NCBI GenBank assembly: GCA_002389175.1
Contig: DGNZ01000163.1
Location: 1-6,511, forward strand
Origin: Rhodospirillaceae bacterium UBA4479
Lineage (GTDB): Bacteria; Pseudomonadota; Alphaproteobacteria; Rhodospirillales; Casp-alpha2
Length of the DNA stretch: 6,511 nt
Reading direction: 5' to 3'
In this document: positions 1-5,304 of the stretch, one piece after another
Numbering within the stretch: position 1 is the first letter of the stretch
Layout of the letters: each line of letters starts with the position of its first letter
Made by a program: the position numbers and the translations under genes
Notes under the pieces: model-generated
Seen by the model: only the letters and a program-made list of their open reading frames with translations
The model's database searches: none
What the model was told of the DNA's origin: nothing

Positions 1-121
1 CTGTATCTGAATGAGGGAACTGCTGCACATGCCACAACAAACTGCCAGCCGACTCAAAGCGGCTTGCGGTCGCATTGGGCCATTCACCAGATACTGCTTC
101 AAATTCTGTTTTGGTTGTCAT
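1..121 (-). CDS. bchO: BchO, magnesium-chelatase-associated alpha/beta-hydrolase-like protein (N-terminal 40 residues, cut by window edge)
   Basis: On the minus strand an ATG at 121-119 opens a frame that stays open for 40 codons to the window edge. The peptide begins MTTKTEFEAVSGEWPNATAS and continues with SRFESAGSLLWHVQQ. The pattern WPN...SRF(x)8WHVQ resembles the start of BchO proteins, which precede their alpha/beta-hydrolase core with a short segment of this kind. BchO is an alpha/beta-hydrolase-fold protein encoded directly after bchD in many purple phototrophs; it is proposed to assist the Mg-chelatase step but its reaction is not firmly established. The start lies only 2 nt after the bchD stop (TAG-AG-ATG) and has no strong Shine-Dalgarno of its own, so translational coupling to bchD is likely. 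The catalytic region lies outside the window. Identity rests on the short N-terminus plus the gene order. Confidence 0.82.
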   Translation of the reverse strand, partial: MTTKTEFEAVSGEWPNATASRFESAGSLLWHVQQFPHSDT

Positions 122-123
122 CT

Positions 124-1896
124 CTATTCACGTTCCGCTACGGCAAGGTTCACCGTTTCGGCTACACGTTCTGCATTTGCGCGTGGCAATGGGATATAAA
201 GCGCATCCATTTCGTTTGCGACTTCTTCGGACTGCGGATGCGGACGTTTCGCTGTGTCGATCAAGATCGACGAAATACCTGTCGCCCGGAACATTCGAGC
301 TGCACTGACGGCGTCCAATCCGGCTTGCGCCCGACCAGGTTGCCCGTCGCGTCCAATGTTGGCACCGCCATCCGTCATGACGACAACCACAGGGGTGCGG
401 CCTTTGCTGCGGACCCCTTCGGCCAGTGCCATCGCCGCATCTAGCCCTGACGCCAACGGTGTTCCACCACCACCCGGTAATCCTGCTAATTCTCGTTTCG
501 CCCGCAATAACGAACGCGTGGGCGGCAAGATCATCTCTGCCGTTGTGCCACGGAATGCTATTAACGAAACTTCATCACGGCGCACATAGCAATCAGCCAG
601 TAATAGCTCTACCGCGCCTTTGATTTCTGCCAAGCGGTTGAGGGCAGATGACCCCGACGCATCAACCACGAATATCGTCGTGGTCTCGGTTTTATTTTTA
701 TAGCGGTTAAAGCGGAAATCTTCGGCCAAGACCCGTAAATTACCGGCAGCAGGGTCTGCCCCACGAAGACGTTGCCAAGGTGCTGCTGCGCGCAAGGTCT
801 CAAGGATATTCATTCGCTGACCAGCGATTTTAGCTCCCCGGCGCGTGCCAGCAGGCCGCCCCCGCGTTTTGGAAACTTGGACAACACCCGCACGCCCATC
901 GCGCCCGCCCCGCATCGTAGCCGCATTAGAATTCCGCAACTGGGCGAGGACATCATCGGGCATCGCCGCGACAATAGCTTCCAGTACAACATCTTCGAGC
1001 GGCTTATCAATTTCACTTGTGGAATCTGTTTGCTCGTCAGGCTGATCGTCTTGATCATCTGATTGTTCTGGTTCCGGCGGCGGAGCTTCTTCCATTTCGG
1101 GTTCCGCAGGCTCATTCGGCCACATGGTTGCCTTGGGTGCCAAAACCAGTCGTGCCGCAACGATGATATCGTCTGGCTCAACAATTTCGCGCGCTTCCAT
1201 TGCCGCATGCGCCCGCGCGATTACAGCCGCGTGGAGCGCAGGGCGCAGGGAATAGATTCCCATACTCATGGCAATTGACGATAATGCTGCTCGTTCTTCA
1301 TCATTGATCGTCACAGCATCGAACCGCGCAAGGGCATCTTTGATTTCATCAACGTCTGGATACGTCGTCACGATGTCGTGGATCGAAATCCCCTCCAGAT
1401 CAATCGATAGCGCCAATCGGTCCAACAACATTGACGGCGGGCATTCATCTGGCTCGGCGGATTCATCAATCGCAATGATCGCCAGTCTGGATGGTGTAAT
1501 CTTTGATACTCCATCACGTTCCACAACGATCTGATGGGTATCCAGTGCCCGGGCCAGATTGGAAACGGTGTCCCCATTCATCCTTTCGGCCATCGTTGCG
1601 ATCAAGACGCCACCATCTGCCCGGGCCAGCACACCTTGCTCGAACACGGGGCGACCTTGGCTGAGTGTTGCAGCCAAATCGATCCCGCCAAGTAGTCTGT
1701 CAGCAGTGATCCCGATGGGCAGTCGATAGAATGTAATTTCTGGCGGGATCATCTCGCGCACTACATCAAGCCACGCATTCCGGACCGGGCCTGAGCGAGC
1801 ACGCACATGAATGCCGCCAATGTCATGGGAGGCGACCGCAAACAACGATGCGCTGAGTATCGCATCGTCCCATCGCCCTGCTCCGACCTCGCCCAT
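124..1896 (-). CDS. bchD: Magnesium-chelatase subunit D (BchD)
   Basis: A 590-residue protein, slightly longer than the roughly 560 residues of Rhodobacter BchD. Mg-chelatase (BchI-BchD-BchH) uses ATP to insert Mg2+ into protoporphyrin IX in the cytoplasm; D is the platform that links the AAA+ motor I to the porphyrin-binding H. Visible domains: a degenerate AAA+ region (about 1-250) with no Walker A GxxGxGK[ST], as is usual for D; a proline- and acid-rich linker (about 254-300, many E, D, P and Q); a basic RGR/RRG stretch (about 329-360); and a C-terminal von Willebrand A/integrin-I domain (about 403-590). The MIDAS metal site is intact: DxSxS at D412, S414, S416, T479 in GGGGTPL, and D509 in TDGG. 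The start is 4 nt after the bchI stop, with only a weak AGG upstream, which suggests coupling to bchI. bchO follows 2 nt after the stop. Expression probably depends on the promoter ahead of bchI. Confidence 0.97.
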   Translation of the reverse strand: MGEVGAGRWDDAILSASLFAVASHDIGGIHVRARSGPVRNAWLDVVREMIPPEITFYRLPIGITADRLLGGIDLAATLSQGRPVFEQGVLARADGGVLIATMAERMNGDTVSNLARALDTHQIVVERDGVSKITPSRLAIIAIDESAEPDECPPSMLLDRLALSIDLEGISIHDIVTTYPDVDEIKDALARFDAVTINDEERAALSSIAMSMGIYSLRPALHAAVIARAHAAMEAREIVEPDDIIVAARLVLAPKATMWPNEPAEPEMEEAPPPEPEQSDDQDDQPDEQTDSTSEIDKPLEDVVLEAIVAAMPDDVLAQLRNSNAATMRGGRDGRAGVVQVSKTRGRPAGTRRGAKIAGQRMNILETLRAAAPWQRLRGADPAAGNLRVLAEDFRFNRYKNKTETTTIFVVDASGSSALNRLAEIKGAVELLLADCYVRRDEVSLIAFRGTTAEMILPPTRSLLRAKRELAGLPGGGGTPLASGLDAAMALAEGVRSKGRTPVVVVMTDGGANIGRDGQPGRAQAGLDAVSAARMFRATGISSILIDTAKRPHPQSEEVANEMDALYIPLPRANAERVAETVNLAVAERE

Positions 1897-1900
1897 GTGC

Positions 1901-2920
1901 TTAGCCTAATATCTCTTCTGCGGCGCGTTCAACGCGAATTGCCGAACCCGCATCGTCCAATGGATCACGACGTAAACGGTGACGCAGAGCGATTGGTGCC
2001 GCGGTATGAAGATGCTTTGTCGTCACGTCTGATGCTCCGCCCAACGCAGCGATGGCACGCGCGGTGCGGATCATGGTCAATTCACCGCGCAGCCCATCCG
2101 TCCCAAGCGCGATACAAAGCATGGAAATTTTTTCCAGCATGTCGTCCGATAAATCGACGTCGCCCAATGCTTTTTGGGCTTTGGTGATCTTACTGCGAAG
2201 GGCGCTGTTCTTGCGTTTCCAAGCCTCAACGAATGCATCCGGATGACGATCAAATTCATCACGACGGCGCATGATTTCGATCCGCTGTTTTGGATCACGG
2301 GGGGTCTCAACATCCACGGATAATCCAAACCGATCCAGCAATTGCGGACGCAACTCCCCTTCTTCAGGGTTCCCACTGCCCACCAGGACAAAGCGTGCAT
2401 TGTGCCTAATCGACAGGCCTTCCCGCTCAACAATATTTTCCCCCGACTGCGCAACATCAAGCAACAAGTCCACCAAGTGATCTTCGAGGAGATTAACCTC
2501 ATCGATATACAAAAACCCACGGTTTGCTTGGGCTAAAAGACCTGGCTCAAACACTTTTTCGCCGTGCGCCAAGGCGCGTTCAATATCCAGCGCACCGACA
2601 ACGCGGTCTTCGGTCGCACCCAGCGGTAAATCGACCACAGGTATAGGAATATTTTTGGGTTTTGATGGTTCACGGTCCGCCAGGCTGCAATCCGGGCACG
2701 TAGGCGAAACTTTCTCAGGGTCACAATTGTATCGACACTCCGCAACCGCAGACATGGTTGGTAACAAAGACGCCAAGGCACGCACCGCCGTGGATTTACC
2801 GGTGCCTCGATCGCCAAAAACCAACACGCCACCGATTCCAGGATCACAGGCGGCGATCATCAGCGCCAACTTCATTTCGTCTTGTCCGACAATTGCCGAG
2901 AATGGAAAACTTGCGCGCAT
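1901..2920 (-). CDS. bchI: Magnesium-chelatase AAA+ ATPase subunit I (BchI)
   Basis: A 339-residue AAA+ ATPase, close to the family's usual 335-350. It forms the ATP-hydrolysing ring of Mg-chelatase that drives Mg2+ insertion into protoporphyrin IX. Visible motifs: Walker A GDRGTGKST (36-44, K42), Walker B FLYIDE (136-141, D140-E141), sensor 1 GSGNPEEG (181-188, N184), arginine finger LLDRFGL (R197), and sensor 2 in DGLRGE (R278). Typical I-subunit signatures DLPLGATEDRVVGALD and DVAQSGENIVEREGLS are present. The segment after Walker A carries four cysteines as C62-x3-C66-x8-C75-x2-C78, a zinc-ribbon-like spacing that I do not recall in Rhodobacter capsulatus BchI. The start ATG has GAAGG 4 nt upstream. 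It is the first gene of the bchI-bchD-bchO run; tspO lies upstream across a 76-nt gap with putative PpsR sites. Confidence 0.98.
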   Translation of the reverse strand: MRASFPFSAIVGQDEMKLALMIAACDPGIGGVLVFGDRGTGKSTAVRALASLLPTMSAVAECRYNCDPEKVSPTCPDCSLADREPSKPKNIPIPVVDLPLGATEDRVVGALDIERALAHGEKVFEPGLLAQANRGFLYIDEVNLLEDHLVDLLLDVAQSGENIVEREGLSIRHNARFVLVGSGNPEEGELRPQLLDRFGLSVDVETPRDPKQRIEIMRRRDEFDRHPDAFVEAWKRKNSALRSKITKAQKALGDVDLSDDMLEKISMLCIALGTDGLRGELTMIRTARAIAALGGASDVTTKHLHTAAPIALRHRLRRDPLDDAGSAIRVERAAEEILG

Positions 2921-2924
2921 GTAA

Positions 2925-2929
2925 CCTTC
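2925..2929 (-). promoter_or_regulatory. Ribosome binding site of bchI
   Basis: The minus-strand sequence GAAGG lies 4 nt before the bchI ATG. The spacing is slightly short, but this is the only purine-rich match in the leader and it supports the chosen start. Confidence 0.6.
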
Positions 2930-2937
2930 GTCCCTGA

Positions 2938-2955
2938 TGTAAATAGTTGCTGACA
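2938..2955. promoter_or_regulatory. Putative PpsR/CrtJ operator upstream of bchI (site 1)
   Basis: The plus-strand sequence TGTAAATAGTTGCTGACA is an exact TGT-N12-ACA palindrome. Its inner bases also fit the extended form TGT(A/C)A-N8-T(G/T)ACA. This is the known operator of PpsR/CrtJ, the redox- and light-dependent repressor of bacteriochlorophyll and carotenoid genes in purple phototrophs. It is centred about 26 bp before the bchI ATG and covers the candidate -10. Binding is inferred; no ppsR gene is in the window. Confidence 0.75.
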
Positions 2956-2968
2956 GTGATCCTGTCCG
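2940..2968 (-). promoter_or_regulatory. Candidate promoter of the bchIDO operon
   Basis: On the minus strand CGGACA (2968-2963, 4 of 6 matches to TTGACA) and TATTTA (2945-2940, 3 of 6 matches to TATAAT) are 17 bp apart. Both elements are weak, as is common for photosynthesis promoters. The -10 lies inside PpsR site 1 and the -35 inside site 2, so bound repressor would block polymerase. The implied leader is only about 13 nt, which is short but would still contain the GAAGG ribosome site. Confidence 0.35.
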
Positions 2969-2981
2969 CCCGGAATTTACA
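2963..2981. promoter_or_regulatory. Imperfect second PpsR-like palindrome (site 2)
   Basis: TGTCCGCCCGGAATTTACA has TGT and ACA ends but a 13-nt spacer instead of 12. Its right half (TTACA) matches the extended half-site while its left half (TGTCC) does not. It lies 7 bp from site 1. Close tandem sites, about 8 bp apart at Rhodobacter bchC, are known to be bound cooperatively by CrtJ/PpsR. It overlaps the candidate -35 of bchI. Without site 1 beside it, this match would not stand out. Confidence 0.4.
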
Positions 2982-2996
2982 CAGACGATACCGCGC

Positions 2997-3485
2997 TTAA
3001 ATCGCTTTAGAAAGTGGCGCTTTATTCATTTGCCAGACAACATAGTTTAAATATCCAGCGAATGTTGCCCAGGCTAAGTACGGCAACATCATATAAGCCG
3101 CTGTCGGGCTAATGGGATAGAACGTGACAATGATGCCAACCAATGTCCCCCAAAGGAAAATGATCTCGAACATGGCAAATCCGATTCGCTTCATGCCAAA
3201 AAAGATCGCTGACCATGCGAAGTTGAACACTAAATGCGTAAAATAAATGATCAGCGGGATCGTGGCTTCGCCAGGGCCCGCATCGCGCCACAGCATCCAA
3301 CCAGAAATTGCCATGATGATGTACATGGGCGTCCAAACGATTGGAAACAGCCAGTTTGGTGGCTGCCAGCTAGGTTTGTTTAGGTTCTCATACCAACCAT
3401 CAGGTTTAAAAAACGCACCCGAGCATGCAGCCGCAAAATTTGCTGCCGTAAAAATCGTAATGGATATGAGATCAGATGCTTCCAT
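2997..3485 (-). CDS. tspO: TspO/MBR-family tryptophan-rich sensory protein (CrtK)
   Basis: A 162-residue membrane protein, near the 158 residues of Rhodobacter sphaeroides TspO. Five membrane segments can be placed at about 6-26, 45-65, 74-94, 102-122 and 128-148. Family signatures are clear: WYENLNKPSWQPPNWLFPIV (31-50) running into WTPMY, HLVFNFAWSAIFFG (83-97) and PYLAWATFAGYLN (135-147). Trp51 and Trp139 match the two tryptophans linked to light-driven protoporphyrin IX breakdown in Bacillus cereus TspO. His83 sits where the family usually has Gln (QLxLNxxW). Known family role: binds porphyrins and cholesterol-like ligands; in R. sphaeroides it is an outer-membrane negative regulator of photosynthesis genes under oxygen. 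It lies directly upstream of bchI on the same strand and is divergent from a SOUL-type heme-binding gene, so a porphyrin-linked role fits. No clear Shine-Dalgarno precedes the ATG, but the start aligns well with the family N-terminus. Confidence 0.95.
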   Translation of the reverse strand: MEASDLISITIFTAANFAAACSGAFFKPDGWYENLNKPSWQPPNWLFPIVWTPMYIIMAISGWMLWRDAGPGEATIPLIIYFTHLVFNFAWSAIFFGMKRIGFAMFEIIFLWGTLVGIIVTFYPISPTAAYMMLPYLAWATFAGYLNYVVWQMNKAPLSKAI

Positions 3486-3552
3486 ATTAACGTATATACA
3501 TCATATGCAAGGTAAAAAACCGATTTTGTTCAAAATTTCTAAGGTTCCTTTT
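3486..3552. promoter_or_regulatory. Divergent intergenic region between tspO and the SOUL-type gene
   Basis: This 67-bp AT-rich stretch must hold the promoters for both divergent genes unless these lie within coding sequence. It contains an exact dyad ATTTTG-TT-CAAAAT (3523-3536) and an 8-bp palindrome GTATATAC (3492-3499). On the minus strand TTGAAC matches a -35 in 4 of 6 bases but no good -10 follows at the right distance, so no promoter is called. There is no TGT-N12-ACA motif here, which suggests tspO is not under the PpsR control proposed for bchI. The dyad could be an operator shared by both genes; its binding protein is unknown. Confidence 0.35.
3541..3544 (+). promoter_or_regulatory. 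Ribosome binding site that sets the SOUL-gene start
   Basis: AAGG lies 8 nt before the ATG at 3553. The in-frame ATG at 3505 has no purine-rich sequence upstream and would place charged residues ahead of the signal peptide, so 3553 is preferred. Confidence 0.55.
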
Positions 3553-4155
3553 ATGCGCTCAAAGCACTGGAAACGACTGTTTATTGGCCTAGTCCTCGTC
3601 ACCATAGCCGCTGGATGTGCGATGGTTGGATTTACATCGACGTTAGAACAACCGAACTACAAGGTGATTGATACATTGCCGGGTGGCATCGAAATCCGCC
3701 AATACGAATCACGTACCTTTGCCAGCAGTCGTGTAGATGGAACGGGGATGGAGTCCCGCCGCCAAGGGTTTCGGTTGTTGTTTAATTACATTACGGGTGA
3801 AAACAGCAGCGAAGAAGAAATCAGTATGACAATTCCAGTCGCGACTGAAATCAAAGACAAAGAACATGTCATGCAGTTTTTCCTGCCATCCGAATACGAC
3901 GCAGCATCTGCCCCCGCGCCTAAAAACCCGAATGTGAGTATCGGCACAATTGCGCCACGCGTAGAAGCCGCCCTTGAATACACGGGCTCTCAGTCCGTAC
4001 AGCGGGCCGAAATGCACGCATTCTTGATGAAAAATGCGCTCAATGATTCTAACTGGCAGTCAAAGGGCGATATCCGATCGATGTTCTACAACCCGCCGTT
4101 CTCTATCCCGTTCCTGCGCCGGAACGAAGTGATCGTTGAAGTTACGCCTAAGTAA
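3553..4155 (+). CDS. SOUL/HBP-family heme-binding protein, probable envelope lipoprotein
   Basis: A 200-residue protein. The N-terminus is a typical export signal: basic MRSKHWKRLF, a hydrophobic run at 9-20, then AAGC with Cys22 fitting the permissive lipobox (Ala at -3 is not the best residue), so lipid anchoring facing the periplasm is likely but unproven. The mature part has the SOUL (p22HBP) signatures: QPNYKVID..GGIEIRQY (33-51), LLFNYITGEN (75-84), ISMTIPV (90-96), MQFFLPSEY (107-115), PAPKNPNV (121-128) and the C-terminal FYNPPF...FLRRNEV (178-193). Family members bind heme or other tetrapyrroles with modest affinity; a precise bacterial function is not established. The open frame extends upstream to 3247, but that part only overlaps tspO in antisense. 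It is divergent from tspO and close to the Mg-chelatase genes, which hints at heme or porphyrin handling. Confidence 0.9.
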   Translation: MRSKHWKRLFIGLVLVTIAAGCAMVGFTSTLEQPNYKVIDTLPGGIEIRQYESRTFASSRVDGTGMESRRQGFRLLFNYITGENSSEEEISMTIPVATEIKDKEHVMQFFLPSEYDAASAPAPKNPNVSIGTIAPRVEAALEYTGSQSVQRAEMHAFLMKNALNDSNWQSKGDIRSMFYNPPFSIPFLRRNEVIVEVTPK

Positions 4156-4201
4156 TTTCAAGGTCTGAGCTATACAATTTTAAGTCCTATTGCTTGTTTC
4201 A

Positions 4202-4226
4202 ATTCGGCATGTCATTGACCCCGAAT
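4202..4226 (+). other. Inverted repeat after the SOUL-type gene
   Basis: ATTCGG (4202-4207) and CCGAAT (4221-4226) form a 6-bp stem with a 13-nt loop, 47 nt after the SOUL stop. No U-run follows, only GCTGAAAAACA, so it is not a convincing intrinsic terminator. A TTGACC element (4215-4220, 5 of 6 matches to a -35) lies in the loop, but I found no good -10 at the usual distance. Confidence 0.25.
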
Positions 4227-4252
4227 GCTGAAAAACAGATGGTAACGATGGA

Positions 4253-4270
4253 CGTCATGCGCGTATGACG
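4253..4270 (+). promoter_or_regulatory. Dyad CGTCAT-N6-ATGACG in the glsA leader
   Basis: CGTCAT (4253-4258) and ATGACG (4265-4270) are exact inverted repeats around GCGCGT, ending 28 nt before the glsA start. It could be an operator or an RNA hairpin just upstream of the ribosome site. This is the most ordered element in the 143-nt gap between the SOUL-type gene and glsA; no terminator or clear promoter was recognised there. Confidence 0.35.
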
Positions 4271-4287
4271 ATGATGCTAAAAATGGG

Positions 4288-4293
4288 AAAGGA
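4288..4293 (+). promoter_or_regulatory. Ribosome binding site that supports the TTG start of glsA
   Basis: AAAGGA (within GGGAAAGGA) lies 5 nt before TTG at 4299. The nearby ATG at 4283 is in another frame and meets a stop after four codons, so TTG is the credible start. Confidence 0.7.
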
Positions 4294-4298
4294 CTGAA

Positions 4299-5237
4299 TT
4301 GGAAGATCTACAAACCATCGTTAATGACATCGCAAAGAAGTATGGCTCTAAGGACGAGCGTGGCACCGTTGCCGATTACATTCCTCAACTGGCGTGTGTC
4401 GATCCAAATCAATTTGGTATTTCTATCGTCACGTCAGAAGGTCAAGAATACAGTGCTGGCGACGCCGAAGTGCCATTTTCGATTCAAAGTATCTCAAAAG
4501 TTTTTGCACTCACCTTAGCGCTGCAACAAGAAGGGGCCGAACTTTGGGAACGTGTAGGGCGCGAACCTTCTGGCGACCCCTTTAATTCCATTGTTCAGTT
4601 GGAACACGATCATGGTGTTCCTCGAAATCCATTTATCAATGCAGGCGCAATCGTTGTAACCGACGTTCTTTTGACAGGAAGTACTTCTGTCGAGGCCAAT
4701 GCCAGACTGTTAAATTTTTTACGCATGGTTAGCGAAGATGAAAACATCGATATCGATTTGGCCGTGGCAGAGTCAGAAACTGAACACGGCTATCGCAATT
4801 TCGCGCTCGCAAATTTCATTCGTGCGTATGGAAATTTAAATAACGAACCTGCTGACACACTCGACGTTTATTTCAAAAATTGTTCCATCGCGATGTCCTG
4901 TCAGCAACTCGCCCACGCCGGGCGATTTCTTGTTTTAGATGGGCAGAATGGCCTCACAGGCGACGCGATCACTTCAAGTAGGACAGCAAGGCGGGTAAAC
5001 GCGATGATGCTTACCTGCGGCCACTATGATGGGTCAGGTGAGTTTGCTTACCGCGTTGGCCTTCCCGGTAAAAGTGGCGTTGGTGGTGGTATTTTATGCG
5101 TCGCACCCGGTTTTGCATCTATCGCCTGCTGGTCCCCTGGACTGAACGCAATAGGCAACTCGCATTTGGCAACCAAAGCGTTAGAGGAGCTTGCCGCACG
5201 CACTGGCTGGTCTGTGTTTTCTAATTCGATAAAGTAA
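4299..5237 (+). CDS. glsA: Glutaminase A (serine-dependent beta-lactamase-fold family)
   Basis: A 312-residue protein, matching the roughly 305-310 of bacterial GlsA enzymes. It hydrolyses L-glutamine to L-glutamate and ammonia in the cytoplasm. The catalytic Ser-x-x-Lys is S64-I-S-K67 in FSIQSISKVFAL. Other family motifs follow in order: VADYIPQLA (24-32), EPSGDPFNS (89-97), PRNPFINAGAI (108-118), ETEHGYRN (160-167), YFKNCSI (191-197) and EFAYRVGLPGKSGVGGGI (248-265), containing the conserved Tyr251. The start is TTG, read as Met, with a good ribosome site; the N-terminus LQTIVNDI...VADYIPQLA aligns with the family. It lacks the C-terminal STAS or ankyrin extensions of some relatives. No photosynthesis role is known; it seems to be housekeeping nitrogen metabolism flanking the cluster. 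Glutamate could feed tetrapyrrole synthesis only in hosts using the C5 pathway, and that is not shown here. Confidence 0.95.
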   Translation: MEDLQTIVNDIAKKYGSKDERGTVADYIPQLACVDPNQFGISIVTSEGQEYSAGDAEVPFSIQSISKVFALTLALQQEGAELWERVGREPSGDPFNSIVQLEHDHGVPRNPFINAGAIVVTDVLLTGSTSVEANARLLNFLRMVSEDENIDIDLAVAESETEHGYRNFALANFIRAYGNLNNEPADTLDVYFKNCSIAMSCQQLAHAGRFLVLDGQNGLTGDAITSSRTARRVNAMMLTCGHYDGSGEFAYRVGLPGKSGVGGGILCVAPGFASIACWSPGLNAIGNSHLATKALEELAARTGWSVFSNSIK

Positions 5238-5241
5238 TGCG

Positions 5242-5255
5242 ATAACAATTGTTAT
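5242..5255. promoter_or_regulatory. Perfect 14-bp palindrome ATAACAATTGTTAT, putative operator
   Basis: Both 7-bp arms (ATAACAA/TTGTTAT) match exactly around the central AATT. It begins 5 nt after the glsA stop and overlaps the -10 of the next gene's candidate promoter. The CAATTG core and AT-rich arms recall operators of small dimeric regulators such as the MarR/OhrR type; the actual regulator is not in the window. As an RNA hairpin it would be weak and lacks a U-run, so an operator is favoured over a terminator. Confidence 0.5.
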
Positions 5256-5258
5256 AAT
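5250..5258 (+). promoter_or_regulatory. Extended -10 promoter for the membrane-protein gene
   Basis: TGTTATAAT is an exact TGnTATAAT extended -10. No good -35 lies 16-18 bp upstream, which extended -10 promoters can tolerate. The predicted transcript would start near 5265 and leave a leader of about 40 nt before the ATG at 5305. The upstream half of the motif is part of the 14-bp palindrome. Confidence 0.5.
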
Positions 5259-5304
5259 CACTCCACTGGGGCTCCATACCAGCAGGTAAAGGCAACGCAT
5301 CACT

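Noticed and set aside
64..444. 126-codon plus-strand frame, and similar long frames at 254-589 and 1807-2187
   Set aside because: They lie opposite bchD and bchI, whose domains are unmistakable; the encoded peptides are low in recognisable motifs and rich in Arg/Pro as expected for shadow frames.
810..1208. Minus-strand 132-codon frame within bchD
   Set aside because: It is an alternative frame through the linker region of BchD; the peptide shows no domain and has no ribosome site.
124..1896. Loss of Walker A in the AAA+ region of BchD as a sign of decay
   Set aside because: D subunits of proteobacterial Mg-chelatase normally lack a functional Walker A; the MIDAS residues are intact.
3247..3552. 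Upstream extension of the SOUL-type reading frame by 102 codons
   Set aside because: It runs antisense through the well-supported tspO gene and encodes no recognisable domain. The ATG at 3553 has AAGG at proper spacing and begins a clear signal peptide.
3486..3552. PpsR site for tspO and the SOUL-type gene
   Set aside because: I checked for TGT-N12-ACA in this region and found none with the correct spacing.
4202..4226. Intrinsic terminator after the SOUL-type gene
   Set aside because: The stem is only 6 bp with a 13-nt loop and no U-run follows, so it does not meet the usual criteria.
5242..5255. Palindrome after glsA as its transcription terminator
   Set aside because: The arms are almost wholly A/T, there is no loop and no U-run; overlap with an exact extended -10 fits an operator better.
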